A DNA stretch of 64,000 bases from Virgibacillus_P tibetensis (GCF_036026595.1 NZ_JARZFX010000001.1:1-64000), one strand, 5' to 3'. Positions 44,971 through 54,648 are shown, counted from the stretch's first letter. Made by a program: numbers and translations. The notes: a model not told the origin generated them from the sequence alone.

Positions 44971-46173
44971 ATGCAGTATGACCATATATTAATCCGCTAT
45001 GGAGAAATGGCATTAAAAGGGAAAAATATTAAAAAATTCATCATAAAGCTACAAGAAAACATTCAGCAGAAACTTAAAGAATTTCCAGCAGCAAAGGTTA
45101 AACGCACACAAGGAAGAATGTTTGTTTTACTAAATGGACATGAACCGGACCCCATAATTGAAAAATGTAAAAATATCTTTGGGATTCAAAGTCTCAGTCT
45201 GGCCGTAAAAGTTGAAAATGAGGTAGAGCACATAAAGGAAGCAGCATTATTTGCATTAAAAAATGCAGAAAATGCATCCACATTTAAGGTGTCTTCCAGG
45301 AGAATTAACAAAAACTTCCCATTGCGTTCTCAAGAAATGAATCAAGTTCTAGGTGGTCATCTACTTTCGCATACAGAAGGTATTCTTGTAGATGTCCATA
45401 ACCCCGACATAGAGATAAAAGTAGAAACAAGATTGGAAGCTACTTATATTACCTCAAGTGTTGTGTCTGGACTTGGCGGATTACCAGTTGGTACTTCAGG
45501 TAAGTCACTATTGCTCCTATCTGGAGGTATTGACAGTCCGGTAGCAGGTTATTTAGCTATGAAGCGTGGCGTTCAAATAGAGGCGATTCATTTTCATTCG
45601 CCACCTTTTACAAGTGAGCGGGCGAAGGATAAAGTACTTGATTTAGCGAAGCAGTTGACTAAGTATGGGACTTCTGTCAAGGTGCACATCGTACCCTTTA
45701 CCAAACTCCAACAAGAGATTTTTCGGGAAATGCCTGATGGGTATGCGATGACAATCATGCGTCGTATGATGATGCGGATTAGTCAGCTAGTGTGTGATAA
45801 AGAATCAATCTTATCCATGACAACTGGTGAAAACCTTGGGCAAGTTGCCAGCCAAACAATGGAGAGTATGAATACAATTAATGAGGTTACAAACTATCCA
45901 GTAATTCGTCCGTTGGTTACAATGGATAAGACGGAGATTATTGCTATTTCTAAAAAAATTGGCACGTATGAAACATCGATTTTGCCATACGAAGATTGCT
46001 GTACAATATTTGTACCAAAGTCTCCAAAAACAAAGCCCAGACGTGATAAAGCTAATCAATTTGAAACAAAAACTGATTTCACACAATTGATAGAAGAAGC
46101 TGTATCGGGTATAGAGGTTATGAAAGTGACCGATAAAAAGGATATTGAGAGTAAATTTGAAGACCTTCTATAA
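44971..46173 (+). CDS. thiI: tRNA 4-thiouridine synthase ThiI
   Basis: A 400-residue protein. An N-terminal ferredoxin-like part and THUMP domain (about 60-165) bind tRNA. The PP-loop ATPase motif LLSGGIDSPVAGYL (about 183-196) activates the tRNA. The C-terminal rhodanese domain found in E. coli ThiI is missing, as usual in bacilli, so sulfur should come directly from NifZ. CCTIFVPKSPKTKPRR near the end is family typical. Confidence 0.95.
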   Translation: MQYDHILIRYGEMALKGKNIKKFIIKLQENIQQKLKEFPAAKVKRTQGRMFVLLNGHEPDPIIEKCKNIFGIQSLSLAVKVENEVEHIKEAALFALKNAENASTFKVSSRRINKNFPLRSQEMNQVLGGHLLSHTEGILVDVHNPDIEIKVETRLEATYITSSVVSGLGGLPVGTSGKSLLLLSGGIDSPVAGYLAMKRGVQIEAIHFHSPPFTSERAKDKVLDLAKQLTKYGTSVKVHIVPFTKLQQEIFREMPDGYAMTIMRRMMMRISQLVCDKESILSMTTGENLGQVASQTMESMNTINEVTNYPVIRPLVTMDKTEIIAISKKIGTYETSILPYEDCCTIFVPKSPKTKPRRDKANQFETKTDFTQLIEEAVSGIEVMKVTDKKDIESKFEDLL

Positions 46174-46231
46174 TAAATTTCCCGAAACTAAAAAACAAGG
46201 ATATTATAACAACAACTACCAATTTTAATTA

Positions 46232-46262
46232 TGAATGTTTTCCTCCCTTGTTACACATTATA
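46232..46262 (+). promoter_or_regulatory. Sigma-G-type promoter of the SASP gene
   Basis: TGAATG (46232-46237) and CATTATA (46256-46262) are separated by 18 bases, near the forespore sigma-G consensus (TGAATA, N17-18, CATACTA). Confidence 0.6.
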
Positions 46263-46286
46263 AAGGTACCAAGGAGGTGAACTAAC

Positions 46287-46487
46287 ATGGCTAATAATAA
46301 TAATTCAAACCAATTAGTAGTTCCTGGTGTTCAGCAAGCTTTAGATCAGATGAAAACGGAGATTGCTCAAGAATTCGGTGTGCAGCTTGGTGCTGATTCA
46401 ACTTCTCGTGCTAACGGTTCTGTTGGTGGAGAAATTACAAAACGTCTTGTTCAGATGGCTGAACAGCAATTCGGTGGATCTCAATAA
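46287..46487 (+). CDS. sspA: Alpha/beta-type small acid-soluble spore protein
   Basis: A 66-residue SASP of the alpha/beta family that coats spore DNA. The GPR protease site TEIAQEFGV (about 30-38) and the C-terminal half [19 protein letters not shown] are both family hallmarks. The location next to thiI is the same as B. subtilis sspA. A strong aaggaggtg site precedes the ATG, and a sigma-G-type promoter lies upstream. Confidence 0.95.
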   Translation: MANNNNSNQLVVPGVQQALDQMKTEIAQEFGVQLGADSTSRANGSVGGEITKRLVQMAEQQFGGSQ

Positions 46488-46504
46488 CAATAATATGGCT
46501 AACA

Positions 46505-46537
46505 GGCTATTCCTTTTTAAGGGATAGCCCTTGATTT
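46505..46537 (+). terminator. Terminator after the SASP gene
   Basis: An 11-bp stem with one wobble (46505-46515 with 46519-46529) and 3-base loop. The T tract (CTTGATTTTT) is a little late. Confidence 0.55.
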
Positions 46538-46593
46538 TTATCTTGATAAAAAAACTTTATCAAAGTAAAGTGTTACTTAAAGGAGATTAACAT

Positions 46594-48195
46594 ATGGGGA
46601 TATTATGGTTCGGTGGACAGATTTATACATTAGAGAATGAAGGGGAAGCAGTGGAGGCAGTCTTTACAGAAAATGATATTATTAAAGCTGTAGGTACATA
46701 TGAAAAATTATACCACACCTATTATGAGCAAATTCATCAGGAAATTAACCTGTATGGGAAGACAATGCTTCCCGGTTTTGTTGACAGTCATTTACATATA
46801 ATTGGGCATGGTGAAAAATTACTCCGATTGGATTTATCCCAAATGAAGTCAGCTGGTGAGGTGTTGGAAGCGCTGGAAAATCGTACAGCAAATTTATCGG
46901 AAGATGAGTGGCTGCTAGGTGAAGGTTGGAATGAAAATCAATGGGAAGATACATCCATTATACATAAATCAGAATTGGATAAAATAAGTAAAATAAATCC
47001 TATAATGCTCACAAGGGTGTGCAGACATGCCATTATAACTAATTCAAAAGCAATTGAACTATCAAATATAAATAAAAATACAGCAAACCCACAAGGCGGA
47101 ATTATTGTTAGAGATAAAACCGGGAGCACTACGGGTTATTTTCTTGATACTGCGCAAGATCTAATTAAAAAGGCGATGCCTAGTGTATCTCAAAAGTATT
47201 TAGAACAAATAATTAGGATTGCTGTTGACGATCTTCTTTCTAAAGGTCTAGTGGGTGGACACAGCGAAGATCTTAACTACTACGGGGGCTTTAGAAAAAC
47301 TTACGAATCTTTTAAGAATGCAATAAATGGGGGAGAAAAGAGGTTTAAAGCCCATTTATTGGTCCATCATGAAGTACTGCCAGCCATGGTGGAACAGAAC
47401 TTAGGCTATTTGGATGGTACAAGGTATGTAGAATTGGGTGCAGTTAAAATTTTTTCTGATGGAGCTATTGGAGGTAGAACGGCCTGGTTAACGGAAGATT
47501 ACGCAGATGATACCGGAAATAAAGGTGTTGCAATACATAGCAGAGAACGACTGGAAGCGATTGTTAAGGAAGCACGGCTACATGATTTACCAATTGCTGT
47601 TCATGCAATTGGTGATAAAGCTGTAGCTGAAATAGCAGAAGTAATTCAGAAATATCCAACTAAAAATGGTGCAAGGGATAGAATTATTCATGGGCAGATC
47701 TTAAACGAAGAAACACTAGAGCTTTTAAAGGAGTTATCTGTTGTAATTGATATCCAGCCATCATTTGTAAGTTCTGATTTCCCGTGGGTAATTGACCGGG
47801 TTGGAGAAAATAGAATGCAACTTGCTTATGCTTGGAAGACGTTACTTACTAATCACATACATTGTGCTGGCGGGTCTGATGCTCCCATCGAAGAGGTGGA
47901 TCCTTTGCTGGGCATCCAGGCCGCTGTACTGCGTAAATCAACTTATAATGGAGAAGTTTATAGTCCTGATGAAAGATTATCCGTATTTGAAGCAATACAG
48001 CTTTATACTATTGGCAGTGCCTATGCTATTAATCAGGAATCTGTAAGGGGTATTATAGCTGAAAACTACAAAGCCGATTTTACAATTTTGGCAGAAGATA
48101 TATTCCAAGTCGATCCAAATTACATTCATGATATAAAAGTAGAGATGACTGTAATTGACGGCGAAATTGTATATGAAAAGAATCCTTCTTACTAA
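46594..48195 (+). CDS. ytcJ: Amidohydrolase family 3 protein YtcJ
   Basis: A 533-residue metal-dependent hydrolase. The metal site begins with FVDSHLHIIGHG, with further ligands in VKIFSDGAIG, IAVHAIGDKAV, IIHGQIL and GGSDAPIEE. Family members act on amide bonds such as N-substituted formamides, and the YtcJ substrate is unknown. An aaggaga site lies before the ATG. It ends in a shared terminator whose stem overlaps the stop codon. Confidence 0.82.
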   Translation: MGILWFGGQIYTLENEGEAVEAVFTENDIIKAVGTYEKLYHTYYEQIHQEINLYGKTMLPGFVDSHLHIIGHGEKLLRLDLSQMKSAGEVLEALENRTANLSEDEWLLGEGWNENQWEDTSIIHKSELDKISKINPIMLTRVCRHAIITNSKAIELSNINKNTANPQGGIIVRDKTGSTTGYFLDTAQDLIKKAMPSVSQKYLEQIIRIAVDDLLSKGLVGGHSEDLNYYGGFRKTYESFKNAINGGEKRFKAHLLVHHEVLPAMVEQNLGYLDGTRYVELGAVKIFSDGAIGGRTAWLTEDYADDTGNKGVAIHSRERLEAIVKEARLHDLPIAVHAIGDKAVAEIAEVIQKYPTKNGARDRIIHGQILNEETLELLKELSVVIDIQPSFVSSDFPWVIDRVGENRMQLAYAWKTLLTNHIHCAGGSDAPIEEVDPLLGIQAAVLRKSTYNGEVYSPDERLSVFEAIQLYTIGSAYAINQESVRGIIAENYKADFTILAEDIFQVDPNYIHDIKVEMTVIDGEIVYEKNPSY

Positions 48196-48215
48196 AGAAG
48201 GATTCTACTTTTTTT
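48179..48215. terminator. Terminator between ytcJ and NAD kinase
   Basis: A 12-bp stem (48179-48190 with 48195-48206), four-base loop, then ACTTTTTTT. The stem contains the ytcJ stop and the two genes converge here. Confidence 0.8.
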
Positions 48216-49014
48216 ATAAAAATGTTCGCTTCACGCGGTCCCAGTAAGAGTTGTTTTTAAGCTTTACAGTTTTAACCACTTTATTACTTAATGTCACGGC
48301 AATGTTTTGGATATTTCGTATCGAATATGCTTCGTTGTCCAGGCCGATGATAGGGTAGTCATTCCCATCCTGAATAATCTTTAATGAAAGTTGACGATCC
48401 TGACTTAGTACAAAAGAAGATCCTAGTGTCCGATACCTATTATTGTTTATAGAGGCAAGTTCAGATACTTGAAAGCAAGGTATTATAGGGTCAATAACTG
48501 CGCCATTTGTTGATTTATTATAGCCTGTACTTCCAGTTGGAGTTGCTATAATTAAACCATCTCCCCGGAATGTTTCAAAGTGCATGTCATCAATGTGGAC
48601 ATCAATAACAATCGATTTAATAATTGTTGAGCGGACACTTACTTCATTTAAACACTCAAATGATGTTTCTCCATTAACCAAAACATTTATTACTGGAAAG
48701 CGGCGAACTTCCATCTCTTCATGTACCATACTGTGAAGCATTTCATCAAAATTATCCATATTAAAATCACAGTATAGCCCTGACTCTTCTGCTTGTGTTA
48801 TTCCTGTATATAAACAGTCTTCTCGAAAACCTGTCTTTCTTACAGCTTGTAAAAAAGCGCCATCGCCACCGACGCTAATAATAATGGTAGCATCTTTAGC
48901 ATCCTCAACGATGGAGAAGCCATTTTGACGTGCCAAACTAAAAAGAGCCTGTAATTTATGTTCGATTTCTTTTTCTTTTTTGTAATAAAAGAACATATTT
49001 CGTCGATTGGTCAC
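48214..49014 (-). CDS. NAD kinase, YtdI type
   Basis: A 266-residue inorganic-polyphosphate/ATP-NAD kinase. GGDGAFLQA and the substrate motif ATPTGSTGYNKSTNGAVIDP are both present. It matches the YtdI isoform rather than the essential YjbN one. It makes NADP. The longest reading starts at ATG 49020, but the ggagg site ends only 2 bases before that. The GTG at 49014 gives correct spacing and the family N-terminus (MTNRRNMFFYY). Confidence 0.88.
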   Translation of the reverse strand: MTNRRNMFFYYKKEKEIEHKLQALFSLARQNGFSIVEDAKDATIIISVGGDGAFLQAVRKTGFREDCLYTGITQAEESGLYCDFNMDNFDEMLHSMVHEEMEVRRFPVINVLVNGETSFECLNEVSVRSTIIKSIVIDVHIDDMHFETFRGDGLIIATPTGSTGYNKSTNGAVIDPIIPCFQVSELASINNNRYRTLGSSFVLSQDRQLSLKIIQDGNDYPIIGLDNEAYSIRNIQNIAVTLSNKVVKTVKLKNNSYWDRVKRTFL

Positions 49015-49155
49015 TAACATAACCTCCCATGCTGTGTTTGAATTAAATTAATTTTATCATTTTATTCAGCCATCTCCTAATAAATTGTCATAATTAAGAG
49101 TAAATAATGAGATATGCAGCAAAATAAAATGAATTCCAGAAAGGAGTTGGGAATC

Positions 49156-49731
49156 ATGCTATGGCTTTTTCTTGTGTTTTTGATTCTACTATTTATCATT
49201 TTATTTTCACGGGTTTATTTTACTTGCAACTTTACATACACACCAAATGAACGCTTTATTGGGATCACTGCTACTGTGTTACGCATACCCATTTTTACAA
49301 AAAGGGTGCCGATTAATGAGAATAACACGGACGTAACTGAGTTGATAGGTGAACTCAATTATGACAATTTATCAGCCCGCATCCATCACTCCATTCATAT
49401 GATGCGTAAAGTAAATAGTTATACCAATACGATATTAAAAAAATCCCAATTCCATAAGCTAGTATGGATCACAAGAGGAGGCACTGGTGATGCAAGTACT
49501 ACTGGCATTGCGACAGGTGGTACTTGGACAGTTAAATATATGCTGATTGGTATTCTTAAAGAAAGAAGCAATTTGGTATGCAAGCCAGTAGTAGAAGTTA
49601 TTCCTCATTACCAAAATAGATTTTTTCAATCTAATTTTGACTGTATGATATCGATAAAAATCGGACATGCTATACACGCACTTATTAAGGTAATACGGCT
49701 ATATCCAATAAAAAATAAGGCAGTTATTTAA
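49156..49731 (+). CDS. ytfI: DUF2953 family protein YtfI
   Basis: A 191-residue membrane-anchored protein. A single N-terminal hydrophobic segment (about 1-18) is followed by a soluble domain of the DUF2953 family with no recognised catalytic motif. It sits directly upstream of ytfJ as in B. subtilis, and DUF2953 genes usually accompany this spore protein. A aaggag site (49141-49146) selects the ATG at 49156 over an upstream start at 49114. Confidence 0.8.
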   Translation: MLWLFLVFLILLFIILFSRVYFTCNFTYTPNERFIGITATVLRIPIFTKRVPINENNTDVTELIGELNYDNLSARIHHSIHMMRKVNSYTNTILKKSQFHKLVWITRGGTGDASTTGIATGGTWTVKYMLIGILKERSNLVCKPVVEVIPHYQNRFFQSNFDCMISIKIGHAIHALIKVIRLYPIKNKAVI

Positions 49732-49743
49732 AGGAGGATCATA

Positions 49744-50196
49744 ATGGAAGAACATCCAATTCAGGGCTTAATGACAACAGCGATGGAAAACTTAAAAGGT
49801 ATGATTGAGGTAAATACTATAATTGGTGATCCCGTAGAATCCCCAGATGGAAGTGTTATTATTCCCGTATCAAAACTGGGATTTGGTTTTGCAGCTGGAG
49901 GCAGCGAATTTAGTTCCAGTAATAGTCAGGGAGATTCCGAATCTGAATTGCCGTTTGGTGGGGGAAGCGGAGGTGGGGTTTCTATAACTCCAGTTGCATT
50001 TCTGATTGTAAGTGACAAAGGGATAAAGATGGTTCATTTGGATCAACACACACACTTATATGAGAAAATGCTTGATTTCGCTCCACAGGTAGTAGACAAG
50101 GTACAGCAAATAATCAAGGAATCAGGTCAAACGAATCAATCAAGAAATAAAGAACAGAAGCGCAATTCACGTAGTTCAACACAGTATGATATATAA
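49744..50196 (+). CDS. ytfJ: GerW family sporulation protein (YtfJ)
   Basis: A 150-residue spore protein. N-terminal MEEHPIQGLMTTAMENLKGMIEVNTIIGDP is characteristic, followed by a Gly/Ser-rich segment GGGSGGGVSITPVAFLI. In relatives it is needed for correct L-alanine-triggered germination. Cotranscribed with ytfI (12-base gap). An aaggagg site precedes the ATG. Confidence 0.85.
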   Translation: MEEHPIQGLMTTAMENLKGMIEVNTIIGDPVESPDGSVIIPVSKLGFGFAAGGSEFSSSNSQGDSESELPFGGGSGGGVSITPVAFLIVSDKGIKMVHLDQHTHLYEKMLDFAPQVVDKVQQIIKESGQTNQSRNKEQKRNSRSSTQYDI

Positions 50197-50338
50197 TTTT
50201 AGTTTTGAATGGTAAAATGCCGGGAATATTCATTACTGCGACACCAATACATGTTTAAAATGTGAAATAGTGGACATGTTCAAGTTATCTATTCATAATT
50301 AGAGAGTAGACAATTTTTTAGGAGGAGGAATGATTCAT

Positions 50339-50839
50339 ATGGCTAATGTTACATTCCATCAAGATCCTGTCACACTAATGGGAAACGAACTAAAGGCAGG
50401 TGATCAGGCACCTGAATTTACCGTACTTTCAAATGGCTTGGAAAAGGTTACACTGGATGATTACAAAGGTTCAGTTAAATTAATTAGTGTAGTCCCATCT
50501 ATTGATACTGGTGTATGTGCTGATCAAACAAAAAGATTTAATGAAGAAGCAGATAAAATCGGAAACGTGAAAGTACTAACAGTTAGTATGGATTTGCCTT
50601 TTGCTCAAAAACGTTGGGTGAAAAAGCATGATATTACGAAACTGGACACATTGTCCGATCACCGAGATGCTGATTTCGGAGAAAAATACGGTGTATTAAT
50701 TAAGGAAATGCGGTTACTTACTAGATCAATATTTGTTGTTGATTCTAATAACAGGATTACTTATGCCGAGTATGTTTCAGAGAACACCAATCACCCCGAT
50801 TATGATAAAGCTTTGGAAGCTGCGGGCAAAGCTGAATAG
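50339..50839 (+). CDS. tpx: Thiol peroxidase Tpx lacking the resolving cysteine
   Basis: A 166-residue atypical peroxiredoxin. Peroxidatic cysteine is in SIDTGVCADQT (C60 region). In B. subtilis and E. coli the partner cysteine lies in the ADLPFAQ.RWC/FC segment. Here it reads MDLPFAQKRWVKKHD and no other cysteine occurs in the protein. The resolving partner is therefore missing and it may work as a 1-Cys peroxiredoxin with another thiol. An ATG at 50330 is in frame but only 1 base after the ggaggagg site. The ATG at 50339 is used. Confidence 0.88.
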   Translation: MANVTFHQDPVTLMGNELKAGDQAPEFTVLSNGLEKVTLDDYKGSVKLISVVPSIDTGVCADQTKRFNEEADKIGNVKVLTVSMDLPFAQKRWVKKHDITKLDTLSDHRDADFGEKYGVLIKEMRLLTRSIFVVDSNNRITYAEYVSENTNHPDYDKALEAAGKAE

Positions 50840-50850
50840 AATTCACATAA

Positions 50851-50886
50851 TTCTCCCTCGCTGTTAATTGTGAGGGAGAGTTTTTA
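50851..50886 (+). terminator. Terminator after tpx
   Basis: A 7-9 bp stem (TTCTCCCTC with GAGGGAGAG) followed by TTTTT. Confidence 0.75.
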
Positions 50887-51080
50887 ATAATAAACAGTCA
50901 ATATGATTTACCTCGACACACCCATAAGGAACTAGTATACAGTTAATACTAGTAATACGAATCCGGACCATTACTTTATTTCCATAGCACAGCCCCGGTG
51001 CCATAATTTTGTACATATACCTGTTTACTTTGGTACAATAGATACGCTTTATATGGAGCCGAATGGAGAGGATTTATGAC

Positions 51081-52064
51081 ATGAAATCAAATGTAGAACT
51101 ATTATATGAATGGATGAACAATACGACGGAATTAATACAGGAGCAAGTAAAAGAACCATATTTAGACAGTTTAGGATTAACCATGGAAATGCTTTTTCAC
51201 CAAAGTATCTCAGAAGAGCTGGATGATATAATTACTCATAAGTTACAGGCTGTTTTGAAAGATATTGATCTCTCGACTTTTAAAGTAGATGAAATTCGCA
51301 AAGCAACCCAATTAGCAATTTTAAAGGGAATGAAAGATTCAACACAGCAACAACACTTAATGACGCCTGAAACAGTTGCGTTGCTAGTTGGCTACCTTGC
51401 AGATAAAGTCACACAGGATAAAGAACATCTTCGTGTTTTTGATCCTGCAAGTGGAACAGGAAATCTAATAACAACTGTTCTAGGGCTACTGAAACAACAG
51501 GTGGTGACCTATGCAAGTGAGGTGGACCCGACGCTGATCCAGCTAGCAGTACTGAATGCGAATCTGCAGCAAAAAAAGATAGAGTTTTTTCATCAGGACA
51601 GCTTACGTCCATTCCTGATGGATCCTGTTGATCTGATCGTTGCAGACTTACCTGTTGGATATTATCCCGATGATATTACAGCAACAGAATATGAACTTAA
51701 AGCAGATGAAGGACATTCCTATGCTCATCATTTATTTATTGAGCAAAGTATGAATTATACAGTAGATGGGGGTTATTTATTATTTGTAATTCCCGACTTT
51801 TTGTTTGATAGCGATCAATCTGACAAACTTCATCGGTATATTCAGGGGAATGCACATATTGTCGGGGTTATCCGTTTACCTGAAAGTGCGTTTAAATCAG
51901 AAAAGAACATCAAGAGTATTTTAATCCTGCAAAAGAAGGGGCAAAATACAAGTGCTCCAAAGCAGCCATTGTTAGTGAAGATGCCGTCGTTTAAAAATAC
52001 AAAAGGCATGGAAGATATTCTAGAACAGATGAACTCGTGGTTTAAAACATACAAGGCTGACTAA
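51081..52064 (+). CDS. ytxK: Class I SAM-dependent methyltransferase YtxK
   Basis: A 327-residue methyltransferase-fold protein related to N6-adenine DNA methylases. The SAM motif VFDPASGTGNLITTVLG is present; the catalytic NPPY position reads ADLPVGYYP. The first 90 residues are helical. Without NPPY, classical adenine methylation is doubtful; the target is unknown. A start at 51063 is in frame, but the ggagagga site lies inside it, so the ATG at 51081 is used. The order tpx-ytxK-ackA is as in B. subtilis. Confidence 0.85.
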   Translation: MKSNVELLYEWMNNTTELIQEQVKEPYLDSLGLTMEMLFHQSISEELDDIITHKLQAVLKDIDLSTFKVDEIRKATQLAILKGMKDSTQQQHLMTPETVALLVGYLADKVTQDKEHLRVFDPASGTGNLITTVLGLLKQQVVTYASEVDPTLIQLAVLNANLQQKKIEFFHQDSLRPFLMDPVDLIVADLPVGYYPDDITATEYELKADEGHSYAHHLFIEQSMNYTVDGGYLLFVIPDFLFDSDQSDKLHRYIQGNAHIVGVIRLPESAFKSEKNIKSILILQKKGQNTSAPKQPLLVKMPSFKNTKGMEDILEQMNSWFKTYKAD

Positions 52065-52097
52065 ACACGGGTCATTAAATAAAGGAGTTATACATCT

Positions 52098-53279
52098 ATG
52101 AGTAATGTGTTAGCTATAAATGCTGGTAGTTCTTCTTTAAAGTTTCAATTAATCCAGATGCCAGAAGAAAAAGTTACTGCAAAAGGGTTGGTTGAGCGTA
52201 TTGGTATAAGTGATTCAGTGTTTACTTTGGAAGTTAACGAAAACAAGGAAAAGGTAGTAAGTGATATCCCTGATCATGGGGAAGCTGTAAAAAGGCTCTT
52301 GAATGCTCTCACAACATCTGGGGTAATTCAAACCCTGGATGAAATTGATGCAGTTGGACACCGTGTCGTTCATGGTGGGGAACGTTTTAGTGATTCTGTA
52401 AAAATAACCGATGAAGTAATTCGAATTATTGATGAGGTATCCGAATTGGCACCACTGCATAACCCTGCTAACTTGACGGGTATTCATGCGTTTAAAGCCA
52501 TTTTACCTAATGTGCCTATGGTAGCAGTGTTTGATACGGCATTCCATCAAACGATGCCGGAATCGTCCTACTTATACAGCTTGCCATATGAATATTATAA
52601 AGAATACGGAATCCGAAAATATGGTTTCCATGGTACCTCACATAAATACGTATCACAACGTGCAGCTGAATTAATAGGAGTACCATTAAAGCAGCTTCGT
52701 TTGATTTCTTGTCATTTAGGTAACGGAGCAAGTATTGCTGCTATCCAAAATGGTGAATCAATTGACACTTCAATGGGCTTTACCCCATTAGCAGGAGTAA
52801 CAATGGGCACGAGATCGGGCAATATTGACCCTGCCTTAATCCCTTATATTATGAATAAAACAGGTAAAAAGGTGGAAGAAGTAATTAATGTTTTAAATAA
52901 AAAAAGTGGAATGCTTGCCCTTTCTGGTTTTTCCAGTGACTTAAGAGATATTGAACAAGAGGCTGAGACAAACAAGCGTGCTGAGCTGGCATTAGAGGTT
53001 TTTGCCGGGAGAATTCATAAATATTTAGGCTCTTATGCTGCAAAAATGTCTGGTGTGGATGCAATCATCTTTACGGCGGGTGTTGGCGAAAATAGTGACA
53101 TCGTCAGGGAGAAGGTATTGAGGGGCTTGGAATTCATGGGTATATACTGGGATCCTGCCTTAAATAAAGTTCGGGGAAAAGAGCAATTTATTAATTATCC
53201 TCATTCTCCAGTTAAGGTAATTGTTATTCCAACCAATGAAGAAGTCATGATTGCAAGGGATACGGTTAGATTAACTTAG
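52098..53279 (+). CDS. ackA: Acetate kinase
   Basis: A 393-residue ASKHA-fold kinase, interconverting acetate and acetyl phosphate. It starts [16 protein letters not shown] with the family signature; [13 protein letters not shown] as [14 protein letters not shown], and [12 protein letters not shown] are also present. It carries overflow acetate production. An aaggag site precedes the ATG. I do not see a clear cre within 52065-52097. ytxK lies immediately upstream on the same strand, so they may be cotranscribed. A strong terminator follows. Confidence 0.96.
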   Translation: MSNVLAINAGSSSLKFQLIQMPEEKVTAKGLVERIGISDSVFTLEVNENKEKVVSDIPDHGEAVKRLLNALTTSGVIQTLDEIDAVGHRVVHGGERFSDSVKITDEVIRIIDEVSELAPLHNPANLTGIHAFKAILPNVPMVAVFDTAFHQTMPESSYLYSLPYEYYKEYGIRKYGFHGTSHKYVSQRAAELIGVPLKQLRLISCHLGNGASIAAIQNGESIDTSMGFTPLAGVTMGTRSGNIDPALIPYIMNKTGKKVEEVINVLNKKSGMLALSGFSSDLRDIEQEAETNKRAELALEVFAGRIHKYLGSYAAKMSGVDAIIFTAGVGENSDIVREKVLRGLEFMGIYWDPALNKVRGKEQFINYPHSPVKVIVIPTNEEVMIARDTVRLT

Positions 53280-53300
53280 AAAGATTATGTTAAACAATGA

Positions 53301-53337
53301 GGTTTTGATATGGTTATCCATGGCAAAACCTTTTTTT
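53301..53337 (+). terminator. Terminator after ackA
   Basis: A 13-bp imperfect stem (53301-53313 with 53318-53330) and 4-base loop, then seven T residues. Confidence 0.88.
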
Positions 53338-53377
53338 ATACAGTTATAAAAACGAAATAATGGGGAGGAAAAAGAGG

Positions 53378-53893
53378 ATGTCGGTTGAAGAACATAAAAA
53401 GAACCGGAAAGTAGTTAATTGTATGATTATAACAATCAGTGATACAAGAACAAAAAAGACAGATAAGAGTGGCAACTTGATGGCAGAACTCCTGGACAAT
53501 GCGGGACATAAGGTTAAATACAGAGAAATTATTAAAGACGATCGAAATGAAATAAAGAAAATAATCGAAGCTGGATGTGAAAACCCCGAAGTGGATGTTG
53601 TCATAACAAATGGCGGTACAGGAATTGCACATAGAGATGTAACAATAGAGTCTGTAAAAGAAATGCTTCAGAAGGAGATGCCAGGTTTTGGTGAGATTTT
53701 CAGATTGTTAAGCTATCAGGAAGATATAGGCTCCGCAGCAATTCTTTCTAGAGCTATTGCAGGGGTGCGCAAAGATACTGCTATATTTTCAACGCCAGGT
53801 TCATCTGGTGCGGTACGACTGGCTATGGTTAAACTAATCCTTCCTGAATTATCCCATATTGTCCATGAAATTAAAAAAGACATAAAAAAATAG
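53378..53893 (+). CDS. moaB: Molybdenum cofactor biosynthesis protein MoaB
   Basis: A 171-residue MoaB/Mog family protein. MPT-binding loop ITNGGTGIAHRDVTIESVKEM and the STPGSSGAVRLAM segment are present. MoaB-type proteins adenylylate molybdopterin. It follows ackA, as in B. subtilis. A longer in-frame reading begins at 53360 within the ggagg site; the ATG at 53378 is used. No other molybdopterin genes are in the window. Confidence 0.87.
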   Translation: MSVEEHKKNRKVVNCMIITISDTRTKKTDKSGNLMAELLDNAGHKVKYREIIKDDRNEIKKIIEAGCENPEVDVVITNGGTGIAHRDVTIESVKEMLQKEMPGFGEIFRLLSYQEDIGSAAILSRAIAGVRKDTAIFSTPGSSGAVRLAMVKLILPELSHIVHEIKKDIKK

Positions 53894-53916
53894 CAGCGCT
53901 TCGTATAAGAAGCGCT
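53887..53916 (-). terminator. Terminator of the universal stress protein gene
   Basis: An 8-bp perfect stem (AGCGCTTC 53895-53902 with 53909-53916), followed on the - strand by TTTTTTT. It lies between the convergent moaB and usp genes. Confidence 0.75.
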
Positions 53917-53930
53917 ACCTCAATAAAAAA

Positions 53931-54359
53931 TTAACGTACCACTAGCACGTCACAGTTAGCATACCGTGTTATGCTTTCTGAGACACTACCGATTAAAAAT
54001 CGCTCTACTGCACTCATACCAGTAGCACCACAGATAATTAAGTCTGCGTCAAAATCCTTTGCAATGTCCTTGGCGATTTTCACTTTAGGTGAACCATACT
54101 CAACACACCTAACCAAATCCTCGACACCAACTGATTTTGCGTTTTCAACATAACTATCCAGTAGTTCTTTTGCATACTCCTCGGCACGTTCTGCAAGTGT
54201 GCGATCATAAGCTTCCGCTGTGGCAAATGTTCGGGAATCAACTACATGAGCAAGAATAAGTCGTGCATGATTGCGCTTGGTTATATCCAATGATTTTTTG
54301 AAAGCTTTTTCAGAGGCCTCAGAACCGTCAACTGCTACAACAATATTTTTATATTCCAT
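53931..54359 (-). CDS. Universal stress protein (UspA family)
   Basis: A 142-residue protein with the ATP-binding Usp signature. N-terminal IVVAVDGSEASEKAF and the C-terminal GATGMSAVERFLIGSVSESI (G-2x-G-9x-G-S) are present, so it is expected to bind ATP, as MJ0577-type members do. An aggaagggga site precedes the ATG. Function is stress-linked but not defined. Confidence 0.87.
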   Translation of the reverse strand: MEYKNIVVAVDGSEASEKAFKKSLDITKRNHARLILAHVVDSRTFATAEAYDRTLAERAEEYAKELLDSYVENAKSVGVEDLVRCVEYGSPKVKIAKDIAKDFDADLIICGATGMSAVERFLIGSVSESITRYANCDVLVVR

Positions 54360-54492
54360 GTTTTATCTCCCCTTCCTCTACTAATTATATACCCTTATCC
54401 AAGCAGCAACAATCAACTTTTGTTAAAAATGGAAAAAGATTTTTTGAGATAGTGACAACTTTATGGATACACTAAAAATGGAGGTGATATTC

Positions 54493-54648
54493 TTGGATAA
54501 GAAAAATAAAAAACAAGAGCAGCTGATTGAAGACACTAGTGGGATTGCTGCAGTACAAAATCAACTGAATGAAAGCTACCAAAGTGGAGTTGTTGAGCAA
54601 CTTCATAATAATAAGAATATATATACCTTCAATAACCGCAAAAGATAA
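54493..54648 (+). CDS. Small hypothetical protein, hydrophilic, TTG start
   Basis: A 51-residue protein rich in Asn, Gln and Lys, beginning with TTG behind a strong ggaggtgat site (54480-54488) and ending before a 14-bp terminator stem. Composition resembles the small spore proteins of bacilli but I recognise no family. An ATG at 54463 gives ten more residues, yet the ribosome site then lies inside the gene. It is a short transcription unit between the divergent usp gene and ald. Confidence 0.6.
   Translation: MDKKNKKQEQLIEDTSGIAAVQNQLNESYQSGVVEQLHNNKNIYTFNNRKR

Noticed and set aside
51081..52064. ytxK as a restriction-modification methylase
   Set aside because: The NPPY motif is replaced, there is no restriction gene nearby, and the location next to ackA is a conserved housekeeping one.
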